From NCBI GenBank assembly GCA_946626015.1, contig CAMOTT010000005.1, positions 1 to 30,047 on the forward strand: a DNA stretch of 30,047 bases, in the 5' to 3' direction. The notes under the pieces are model-generated. The model did not search any database and was not told the DNA's origin. It saw only the letters and a program-made list of their open reading frames with translations. Both the position numbers and the translations under genes were made by a program. This document shows, piece after piece, positions 14,649 through 22,106 of this stretch (position 1 is its first letter; each line of letters starts with the position of its first letter). Source of the stretch: an uncultured Clostridia bacterium. GTDB lineage: Bacteria; Bacillota; Clostridia; Oscillospirales; Acutalibacteraceae.

Positions 14649-17600
14649 TTATTTGCAGCGTGCAACGGTGATGGTCACCGTCACGCCGTCCAGCTCAAAT
14701 TCTTTTGTCATATCTCCGCAAAGCTCGCCGTTGAGTATGAGCTCATCGGCAAGGAGCTCGGCGGCAATGTGCTCTTTGTTATCCTCAAGAGCGGAGGAAA
14801 CAAACTCGTTATCCGTGCAGATGGCCAGCCTGATGTGCTCTTCAACCTGGTAATCGGCCTCCTTGCGGAGCTGCTGGCACTGACGCACCACATCCCTGAC
14901 CACGCCGTCGCGGCGAAGGTCATCTGTGATAACGATATCAAGCGCCACTGTGGCTTCGGCTTCGCACTCCGCGCTGACTATGCCCGGCTTTGTCTTTTGC
15001 TGCATGACGAACATATTCGGCGCAAAGGTTTCATCCCAGCCTTCGAGCTTTATCTCGCCGCCGGCGTCAATGTCTGCAACAAGCTTTGCCATTGCTTCGG
15101 GGGAGAGAGCCTCAAGGGTCTGCTTGAATTTATTTACGTTCTGCTTTAGCACGGCGCCTGCCGCCTTGAAGTTTACGGTGACGTAGCGATCCTCAAGGAC
15201 GTTGAAATCGGAAATGTATTCCACAGCCCTGATATTGAGCTCGTCAAGAATATTCTTTTCAAATACCTTTATCTTATCCCCGGTTTCCTCCGCGCAGCAG
15301 ACAAAGAGCTTCGCGAGGGGCTGACGAACCTTGAGCTGCTGCTCGTTGCGCAGACGCATGGCTGTTGCGATAATGTCTCGGGCAAGGGTGGTCTGCTCAA
15401 TTATTCCGTCATCCTCAAAGCCTTCCAGTACCTGCGGCCAATCGCTGAGGTGGACTGAAAGCTCGGCGGAGGACATTACCTTGCGTGTGAGGTTTTGCCA
15501 GATAGTCTCCGTCATAAAGGGGATGATGGGGGACATGATCTTAACGCAGGTGTTAAGGGCGAAAAACAGGGTGTAGTAAGCCACCATCTTGTCCGCCTCG
15601 TCCTCTGTCTTCCAGAAACGGCGGCGGTTGGTGCGGATGTACCAGTTGGAGATATCATCAACAAATATCTCAAATTCACGTACAAGAGCATAGGCTTTGT
15701 AGTTGTCCATGCACTCCGTTGCCTTTTTGATAAACTCATTGGTGCGGATTATCATCCAGCGATCCGTGGGGGTAAGCTGGGTTTTGTCCGGCTTATAATT
15801 CTCAAGCACCGGCTTGTCAAGGGAGGCATAGGTGTCAAAGAAGGTGTATATGTTCTGGAAGGCGAGGAGCTTGCGGCGAGCCTCGTCGCCCAGAGAGTAA
15901 CCGAAACGCACGTCGTTGGTAAGGGGAGCGGAAGCGTAAAGGTAACGGATAGTGTCTGCGCCTATCTTCTCCGCAGCCTCGTCGAATTTTATCATAAAGC
16001 CGGTTTTTGAGAACTTTGAACCATCCTCCGCGATAACGGAGCTGTGTGAAAGCACACGCTCATAGGGCGCTCTGTCCTCAAGCACAACGCTCATAAACAG
16101 CATGGAGTAGAACCAGAGACGAACCTGCTCACGCATTTCCGTCACCCATTCCGCCGGGTAGTTTTTGCGCCATTTTTCTTTATCCTCAAAGTAACCCAGT
16201 GTGGAGAAGGGCACTATGCCGGCGTCCAGCCAAACGTCGCCGATCTCGTTGATGCGGGATACCTTTGCGCCGCACTTGGGGCAGTTGATCTGAACCTTGT
16301 CTATCCACGGCCTGTGGAGCTCGGGCAGCTCGTCCACGCCCTCGCCGCCGTGAGCCTTAAGATCCTCTTTTGAACCGATAACGGTGAGCTCACCGCACTC
16401 GGGACAGGGATAGAAGGGCAGGGGCATACCGTAATAACGCTTGCGGGAGATGTTCCAGTCGCCCATGTTGTTGAGCCAGTCCACCATGCGCTTGCCGTTG
16501 GATTCAGGTTCCCAGTTTACACTCTGAGCCGCCTTAATAAGGCGGGGCTTGAGCTCCTCCGTGGCAATGTACCAGGCAGGCACAAGGCGGAAGATGACCT
16601 CGGTCTTACATCTCCAGCAAACGGGATAGCTGTGCTCGTGGGGTTCGACTTTATATAATTTGTCGGCTTTCTTAAGCTCCTCAAAGACTTCGTCGGCGAT
16701 GGTGTGGCTGTCTTTGCCGGTCATAAAGCCGAAGCCTTTAAGGAAGATACCTGTATCGTCAACGGGCATTATCTGGGGCAGACCTAAACGCATACCCAAT
16801 TCAAAGTCCTCAAGGCCGCAGCCGGGAGCGATGTGGACAACGCCGGTACCCTCGGAGGCGTCAACGTCCTCCCAGGGGACTATCTTGTGCTCGATACCCT
16901 GCTGAGCCTCAAGCTCCGGGAAGCAGGTGTCGTAGTGCATACCCACAAGATCTTCGCCCTTGAGCAGGCGTATGACCTCGGCTTTGTCGTCGCCAAGGTG
17001 CTTGATAGCGTTCTTTGCGAGGATAAGGTGCTTTTCATCGCTCTTAACGGCCACCTCAACGTAGTCGATCTCAGGGTTGACAGCGAGAGCTACGTTTGAG
17101 GAGAGGGTCCAGGGGGTGGTGGTCCAGACAAGTATTTTGCAGCCGTTTTCAACGATGGGAAGCTTGAAGAAAACGGAGTTGTGTGTGATGGTTTTGTAGG
17201 AGCCGGTCATCTCGTGCTCCGAAAGGGAGGTGCCGCAGCGGGGGCACCAGGGCATGGGCTTGTATTCCTTGCGGAGCCAGCCGTTCTCGTGGCAGGTTTT
17301 AAGGAAGTGCCATATACCCTGAATGTTTTTGTCAGTGTGTGTGAAATAGGAATTTTCCCAATCCATCCACTGACCCAGACGCTTTGACTGTTCAACAATG
17401 GTGGAGGAGAATTTATTTACACGCTCAACACATTTATGTGTAAAGTTATCTATACCGTAATCCTCGATATCTCTTTTTGTTTTGAAACCCAGTTCCTTTT
17501 CAACGCCCACTTCGACCCAAAGACCCTGAGCGTCAAAACCGTTCTGATAACGGCAGTCGTAGCCCCTCATAGCCTTGTAACGGATGAAAGTATCCTTTAT

Positions 17601-17783
17601 TGTACGGCCCCAGGCGTGGTGGATGCCCATAGGATTGTTGGCGGTTATGGGTCCGTCAAGGAAGCGGAACATGGTGTTGCCTTTGTTCTTCTCGCGGAGT
17701 TTATTGAAGCAGTCGTTTTCTTCCCAAAACTTGAGCACCTTGTGCTCTGCCTCAATAAGTCCGGTTCTGTTGTCTTCAGCCAT
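14649..17783 (-). CDS. ileS: Isoleucyl-tRNA synthetase with a GXHH signature motif
   Basis: This 1044-residue class I synthetase charges tRNA-Ile. Aligning TIKD with classical enzymes places G53-I54-H55-H56 at the HIGH position, so HxGH has become GXHH. The KMSKS loop reads K590-F-S-K-T594. Editing-domain motifs are present (WTTTPWTLSSN, and GTGVVHIAPGCG in place of the usual HIAP form). A zinc site CPRCGTSLSEHE and a second CPECG/CPKCG pair are visible, and the anticodon-binding region follows. Length and motifs suit the IleRS2-like, eukaryote-type group. It has its own TTGAAA-17-TATAAT promoter and no T-box. GXHH has been reported in mupirocin hyper-resistant IleRS2 enzymes. Whether a second IleRS exists elsewhere cannot be seen. 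Confidence 0.95.
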   Translation of the reverse strand: MAEDNRTGLIEAEHKVLKFWEENDCFNKLREKNKGNTMFRFLDGPITANNPMGIHHAWGRTIKDTFIRYKAMRGYDCRYQNGFDAQGLWVEVGVEKELGFKTKRDIEDYGIDNFTHKCVERVNKFSSTIVEQSKRLGQWMDWENSYFTHTDKNIQGIWHFLKTCHENGWLRKEYKPMPWCPRCGTSLSEHEMTGSYKTITHNSVFFKLPIVENGCKILVWTTTPWTLSSNVALAVNPEIDYVEVAVKSDEKHLILAKNAIKHLGDDKAEVIRLLKGEDLVGMHYDTCFPELEAQQGIEHKIVPWEDVDASEGTGVVHIAPGCGLEDFELGMRLGLPQIMPVDDTGIFLKGFGFMTGKDSHTIADEVFEELKKADKLYKVEPHEHSYPVCWRCKTEVIFRLVPAWYIATEELKPRLIKAAQSVNWEPESNGKRMVDWLNNMGDWNISRKRYYGMPLPFYPCPECGELTVIGSKEDLKAHGGEGVDELPELHRPWIDKVQINCPKCGAKVSRINEIGDVWLDAGIVPFSTLGYFEDKEKWRKNYPAEWVTEMREQVRLWFYSMLFMSVVLEDRAPYERVLSHSSVIAEDGSKFSKTGFMIKFDEAAEKIGADTIRYLYASAPLTNDVRFGYSLGDEARRKLLAFQNIYTFFDTYASLDKPVLENYKPDKTQLTPTDRWMIIRTNEFIKKATECMDNYKAYALVREFEIFVDDISNWYIRTNRRRFWKTEDEADKMVAYYTLFFALNTCVKIMSPIIPFMTETIWQNLTRKVMSSAELSVHLSDWPQVLEGFEDDGIIEQTTLARDIIATAMRLRNEQQLKVRQPLAKLFVCCAEETGDKIKVFEKNILDELNIRAVEYISDFNVLEDRYVTVNFKAAGAVLKQNVNKFKQTLEALSPEAMAKLVADIDAGGEIKLEGWDETFAPNMFVMQQKTKPGIVSAECEAEATVALDIVITDDLRRDGVVRDVVRQCQQLRKEADYQVEEHIRLAICTDNEFVSSALEDNKEHIAAELLADELILNGELCGDMTKEFELDGVTVTITVARCK

Positions 17784-17805
17784 ATATAAAACAGTCCTTT
17801 CGATT

Positions 17806-17825
17806 TGTCCGCAGGGGAGCGGACA
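17806..17825 (-). promoter_or_regulatory. Leader hairpin in the ileS 5' untranslated region
   Basis: TGTCCGC and GCGGACA arms form a perfect 7-bp, GC-rich stem with a 6-nt loop. It ends about 22 nt before the ileS ATG and just before a modest AAAGGA ribosome binding site. The whole leader is only about 70 nt, too short for a T-box. No T-tract follows, so it is not a terminator. A role in mRNA stability or translation control is a guess. Confidence 0.4.
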
Positions 17826-17860
17826 GTCTGAATATTAACATATTAAAAATCGCGCATTAT

Positions 17861-17889
17861 ATTATACACATAAATCCGGAAGATTTCAA
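17861..17889 (-). promoter_or_regulatory. ileS promoter
   Basis: On the minus strand TTGAAA (17889-17884), a 17-nt spacer and TATAAT (17866-17861) form a good housekeeping promoter. It lies in the gap between GH130 and ileS, so ileS need not be transcribed with the upstream glycan genes. No terminator is visible after GH130. Confidence 0.7.
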
Positions 17890-17902
17890 GGTATAGAAAA
17901 GC

Positions 17903-18865
17903 TTATTTTCCCTCAAGGCAGAGCCTGATAAGGTCGTTTACGTCCGCCGTGGCAAGACATTCCACAGTATCCGAGGCTCCGTAATAGAATTTGACCTCTC
18001 CGCTGTCCTCAAGGATCATGCCGCCGGGGAATACCACGCTCTTGCGGTAGCCGTCCTCCTCCTCAAAATCCCTGTCGCAAAACAGAATGGGCTCATCATA
18101 CTTGCCGAGTATTTTGCCCGGGTCTTCAAGGTCAAGGAGCATTATTCCGGCGGAGTAGGATTTTGTCCACCTGGGTTCCCAGCCGTTTTTACCTCTATCA
18201 GGGTCAAGCTCCACGGCGTGGAAGGTGGTCAGCCAGCCTTTTTCGGTTTTGACAGGGGGAGCTGCAGGGCCTATTTTGTCGTTGGCAAAGGGCACATCCT
18301 CAACTGCCATGACCAGCCTGTTGTTGCCCCAGAAACGCAGGTCGGGGGATTGAGCCATCCACATATCAAAGCGATCCCTGTGCCGCCTTGAATATACGGG
18401 CATGGGGCGCTCAAGCCGTGTATAAAGTCCGCCGATCTTTTCGGGGAAGAGAACCATATTGCGGTTGTCGGGAGCCGAGATGGAGATAAGCTCGAACTTG
18501 TCAAAATCTTCGGTCTTGAATATGCCGCCGCAGATGCCGTGGCGTGTGTCCACCGCCGCGCAGATGTAGCACACGCCGTCGATAACGGTTATCCTCGGAT
18601 CGTAGACGCGGACGATCTCATCAGTATGGTACTCAAAGCAGGGCTTGGGCGCAACTGTCCATCTTATGCCGTCGTCACTGGTGGCCAGGCCGATATTCGT
18701 ACCGTCCAGCCGATGCTCCTCAAAGCTGCCGTAATCATTGCGGAACATCATAACGTACTTGCCGTTATACTTGGCCACGCCTGCGTTGAAAACAAGAGCG
18801 GTGGGGTAGGGCACGTCAAAGCGTGTCAATACGGGTTTGTCCAGTTTCTTAAGAATTTCATTCAT
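17903..18865 (-). CDS. GH130 family glycoside phosphorylase (mannooligosaccharide phosphorylase-like)
   Basis: A cytoplasmic five-bladed beta-propeller enzyme of family GH130. Members phosphorolyse beta-mannosidic linkages, releasing mannose-1-phosphate. Visible family features are PYPTALVFNAGVAKYNGKYV near the N-terminus, the catalytic-acid region YDPRI with Asp89, and the C-terminal VVFPGGMI with FYYGASDTVECLATA. The 320-residue length is normal. I set the start at ATG 18865 because GGAGGG lies 7 nt upstream; a TTG at 18880 would overlap that site. Its first 8 nt overlap the end of the upstream gene (ATGAATGA), so the two are translationally coupled. The subfamily, and so the exact disaccharide, is not resolved. 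Confidence 0.92.
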   Translation of the reverse strand: MNEILKKLDKPVLTRFDVPYPTALVFNAGVAKYNGKYVMMFRNDYGSFEEHRLDGTNIGLATSDDGIRWTVAPKPCFEYHTDEIVRVYDPRITVIDGVCYICAAVDTRHGICGGIFKTEDFDKFELISISAPDNRNMVLFPEKIGGLYTRLERPMPVYSRRHRDRFDMWMAQSPDLRFWGNNRLVMAVEDVPFANDKIGPAAPPVKTEKGWLTTFHAVELDPDRGKNGWEPRWTKSYSAGIMLLDLEDPGKILGKYDEPILFCDRDFEEEDGYRKSVVFPGGMILEDSGEVKFYYGASDTVECLATADVNDLIRLCLEGK

Positions 18866-20576
18866 CTTTAATCCCTCCAAGGCAGATTGTAATTGATTTG
18901 TTCAACGAGAAAGTGTACTCCTCCGCGGCAAAACCGCCGGTGAGGAAGAATATATCACAGCACCGGTATTCCGATGAGGTGAAAGGCTTAACGGTGTTTT
19001 TGATCAACGGCAGCACGAATTTGATTTTATCATCGGGCTTGTTGAGTCTTACGGTCATCTTTACTCCCTCAGGAGCAAAGACGTATGTAAATTCAGCGGT
19101 CAGACCGGGATCCTCCGCCCTTTTTTCTTCAATATTGCAAAATTTTGCATTGACCGAAACCCGGACAGAAGCGTCACTTTGCGTCACTTTTATTTTTGCG
19201 CCGCCGTCAAGGCAGGTGGCGTATTTTACCCCGTCTTTTTCATATTCGCAGCGCGGGATAAGCGTACTGTGCCGGATGTTTCGCGGCAGCTGCATATTGT
19301 AAACTTCCGTTGGCTTGTAGTCGTAGACGGAACCGGCGATAACCGGACCGTATTCCCGGTGGTAAAGCATTGAAACAGCACCGCCGGAGGTGTGAGCCGC
19401 GCCGCGGGGATAGGTGTAGGTGGAGTAGTCGTAGGCGGTCACGGTGGCTGCCCACGGGCCGGCAAATATTTTGTAAGTATCAAGCTCCGGGTAATATTTA
19501 TATTCAAGCCTGTCAGCATCGCAGGGCAGGGGCATACGTTTATGCTCTTTCAGCCCGGCGCACAGGGCGTCCGCCAGGGAGCAGGCGTGGCAGAAGGTGT
19601 GGTGAACACAGGGCGGCTGGCCGTTTTCTTTGTACCGGGGGCCGCCGTATAAAGCGCCGCAGGAGGTGCAGACAGAGAGTAACTCAAAGGTGCGCTCCGC
19701 TGCCTCAAAGAATACCGGGTCGGTTTTGCCCAGCTCCGTAAAGGCGCCGATACAACCGTCCGAGGTGCGGCTGCCGTAGTAAGTCCATTTGTTGTTGCGC
19801 ACGCCGAAGGAATTGTCCCATCCCCCGTCAGGGAGCATAAAATCAAGGGCTTTCAAGGCGTGGCCGGAAAGTTGAGCCAAAGCGTTTGCGTCCTTAAGGA
19901 TAACAACCGCGTCAACAAGACAGGGCAGGGATTCCTCAATGTCGTAACCCACATCTATGGGCGCGCAACCCTTTTCGGTTCGGAAATCGTGGGGCTGACC
20001 TTCTCCGGTTATCCAGCCGTTGGCTGTAAATTTGCCCAGGCAGTAACTCAAAAGCTCTTTTGCACGCAGGGTAAAGCCGGGAGCGTCAAAATACTTGCCG
20101 TACATGGCGTTCACCGCACAGGCGGCGCAGTAGTAATTGATGTTGGCGCGAAAACCGGTTTTGATGTTCTCATGTACCCAGCAGGCAGAGGCTTTAAAAA
20201 GCGTCTCTAATTTTTTCCTGAAGTCATCCGGCAGTTTTTTGCCGAAATTTTCAAGGGTCTTGTAAAGGTTTATGGCGGAAAAAGCGGTGATGCCTTTCCA
20301 CTGGCTGCCAAAATCGTTTTGCACGGAGCCGTCCTCATGGCTCAGAAGTCTGCGGAAATCAATTAGCCTTTTTGCCCCGTCAAGGAACCGGGCGTCACCC
20401 GTGAGAGAATAGGCATACGCCAGCGGAAAAACGGCGTTGTCCGCCCTGCCGTGGATGTGACCGCAGGCCTCGCAGCGAAAGCCGCCGAAGTATTCGTCCG
20501 CCTCGTCTGTTATCTGCATTTTTAACAGGTATTCACACCAGGACAAAAGCAGTTGCTGGTATTTATCGGTTTGCAT
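18858..20576 (-). CDS. Large unassigned protein, possible (alpha/alpha) toroid polysaccharide lyase or hydrolase
   Basis: This is a 572-residue protein without a clear signal peptide. I do not recognise a named family. The first two thirds show helix-repeat patterning typical of (alpha/alpha)6 toroid enzymes: Trp/Tyr-rich segments such as NDFGSQWKGITAFSAINLYK, and CHACSLADAL. The last third looks beta-rich, as in polysaccharide lyases of the heparinase/alginate type. A CEACGHIHGRAD segment (residues 35-46) is notable. ATG 20576 is chosen because GGAG and GAGGAG lie just upstream, and the longer open frame runs through the transporter gene. It overlaps the transporter by 14 nt and GH130 by 8 nt, so it probably processes the imported oligosaccharide in the cytoplasm. 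Confidence 0.65.
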   Translation of the reverse strand: MQTDKYQQLLLSWCEYLLKMQITDEADEYFGGFRCEACGHIHGRADNAVFPLAYAYSLTGDARFLDGAKRLIDFRRLLSHEDGSVQNDFGSQWKGITAFSAINLYKTLENFGKKLPDDFRKKLETLFKASACWVHENIKTGFRANINYYCAACAVNAMYGKYFDAPGFTLRAKELLSYCLGKFTANGWITGEGQPHDFRTEKGCAPIDVGYDIEESLPCLVDAVVILKDANALAQLSGHALKALDFMLPDGGWDNSFGVRNNKWTYYGSRTSDGCIGAFTELGKTDPVFFEAAERTFELLSVCTSCGALYGGPRYKENGQPPCVHHTFCHACSLADALCAGLKEHKRMPLPCDADRLEYKYYPELDTYKIFAGPWAATVTAYDYSTYTYPRGAAHTSGGAVSMLYHREYGPVIAGSVYDYKPTEVYNMQLPRNIRHSTLIPRCEYEKDGVKYATCLDGGAKIKVTQSDASVRVSVNAKFCNIEEKRAEDPGLTAEFTYVFAPEGVKMTVRLNKPDDKIKFVLPLIKNTVKPFTSSEYRCCDIFFLTGGFAAEEYTFSLNKSITICLGGIKDE

Positions 20577-22071
20577 TGACTCCCGTCTCCTCAAATTCCT
20601 CCTGCAATTTTTTCCGTTGACTGCGGAACTCCGAAAGCTCCGCCATAATGGCTGCCTTTCGCTTGCCGGTGAAGTTATCAAAGAGATAAACTCCTGCCGC
20701 AAGGAAGTTGCCGAAAACTCCGCAAAGAGCGAACATAAGGTAGATGCCGCGTAGAGTTTTTGTGCTTTGGGCGAAGCCCTCCTTGGAAGCTCCGGTCTGG
20801 TAGCCGATACTTTCAAACAGGATGTTGTAAAGGTTGGTCCTTATAAAGTTGTAGAATGAACCCAAAAGGGATTGGGTGGCGCTGATAAGGCCCTCGCTGC
20901 GTATAGGCGTGCCGTACCTTTTGGTGGAGTACCATTCCATATAGTCTGTGGAGTCGCCCAAAAGCACTTTTTTCGTGGCAATGATGGCGTTGTTGGGCAT
21001 ACCGGCAATGCCTATCATCAAACCGATGAGGTACCGGTATTTTTTCATTTTCGTGGAGCTGTACCCAAAGGCAAAGAGGGACATTATTGAATAGAATATA
21101 CCCGTGAAAGCGTAGCCGCCGGACATAACGGTGCGGGGAGAAAATTTGCTGTTTATAACAGGGGTGGCGGCAAGACCGGCATAGGAAAGGCTGCCGCTGA
21201 CAGCGTCGATGACCGCTTTCATTTTAAGGTCGCCGAAGCAGTCCTCGTATATGTAGGGAAGAAGCTTGTAGGAGAGCTGCCTTATCTGCTCAAAGAAGTT
21301 GCCCATCTGTATGACCAAAAACGAGCGGCTGTGCATCATGGTGGAGAAGGTCTTTTTGTCCCAGTTGACCTTGACCTTTTCGGGTCGCTTTTCTATGCGC
21401 AGGTTTTCGTTAAGGGTGAAATACGGGGCAAACATGGTGATAAGGCCGATTATACAGAAGACCAAAGCCACAAAGAAATAGCTTTTTTGCTTGCCCGCGG
21501 GGGTCTTTGCCATACCCACCACGATCGGTATCAGCCAGCCCGGCAGCATGGAGCCGAGAGACTGGGAAAAGGTGGCGAGGGTGTAGAAGTTCTTTCTGTC
21601 ATTGGCGTTTGACGTCATGCGCAGAGACATGGTGCTGAGAGCGGTGTCATAAAAAGTGTCCGAAGTGCTGTATATGAACTTTGCTATAAATGACCAGATA
21701 TAGTTATAAAACGGATTTGAAGAGGGCACAAGGAACAGCAGCATTGAGGTGATCGCAAAGGGAATGGGCGCGAAAAGGAGTATAGTCTTTGTTGGGGTGC
21801 GTTTTTCTTTGCTTACCGGGGTGTCCACAATGTTGCCGACTATAGGTGATATTATAAGACCGGATATGGTGAAAACATTGCCCATAATGGTCATATAACG
21901 GTTTTTTATGCCCATGAAGTCCCGAAAAAATTTGTCGGAAAAAGTATTTACGCTGTCCTGCCCCATGGCGTTTCCGAAAACACCGCCTGCATAGCCGAAC
22001 TGCTCCTTGACGGAGATGGTGGTGTTGCTGAATACCCTTTCCTTGACGTCATGAAATTTTTTCTTAAGCAT
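20563..22071 (-). CDS. MFS/GPH-family sugar:cation symporter
   Basis: A 502-residue polytopic membrane protein with about twelve hydrophobic segments, matching the glycoside-pentoside-hexuronide (GPH, MFS_2) transporters. Features include the N-terminal KEQFGYAGGVFGNAMGQD, the loop SPIVGNIVDTPVSKEKRTPT between early helices, and the later DYMEWYSTKRYGTPIRSEGL. Such proteins import glycosides or oligosaccharides with Na+ or H+. It starts 35 nt after the peptidase gene with GGAGG about 10 nt before the ATG. It overlaps the next gene by 14 nt, so uptake and downstream processing are coupled. The substrate is inferred only from GH130 as a mannosidic or related oligosaccharide. Confidence 0.88.
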   Translation of the reverse strand: MLKKKFHDVKERVFSNTTISVKEQFGYAGGVFGNAMGQDSVNTFSDKFFRDFMGIKNRYMTIMGNVFTISGLIISPIVGNIVDTPVSKEKRTPTKTILLFAPIPFAITSMLLFLVPSSNPFYNYIWSFIAKFIYSTSDTFYDTALSTMSLRMTSNANDRKNFYTLATFSQSLGSMLPGWLIPIVVGMAKTPAGKQKSYFFVALVFCIIGLITMFAPYFTLNENLRIEKRPEKVKVNWDKKTFSTMMHSRSFLVIQMGNFFEQIRQLSYKLLPYIYEDCFGDLKMKAVIDAVSGSLSYAGLAATPVINSKFSPRTVMSGGYAFTGIFYSIMSLFAFGYSSTKMKKYRYLIGLMIGIAGMPNNAIIATKKVLLGDSTDYMEWYSTKRYGTPIRSEGLISATQSLLGSFYNFIRTNLYNILFESIGYQTGASKEGFAQSTKTLRGIYLMFALCGVFGNFLAAGVYLFDNFTGKRKAAIMAELSEFRSQRKKLQEEFEETGVNANR

Positions 22072-22106
22072 TTGAGTTTCGCCTCCAATATTGAGTGTTC
22101 AGGCTG

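Noticed and set aside
14397..15149. 250-codon plus-strand open frame across trmK, DUF1858 and ileS ends
   Set aside because: It runs antisense through three conserved genes with tight operon spacing, and the protein has no domain pattern.
17784..17902. T-box riboswitch for ileS
   Set aside because: The gap is about 120 nt and already holds the promoter. No TGGN-type antiterminator bulge or terminator is present.
20577..20816. 80-residue N-terminal extension of the toroid-like protein
   Set aside because: The extension lies inside the transporter gene in another frame, is Arg/Ser-rich without domain character, and a ribosome-binding-site-backed ATG is available at 20576.
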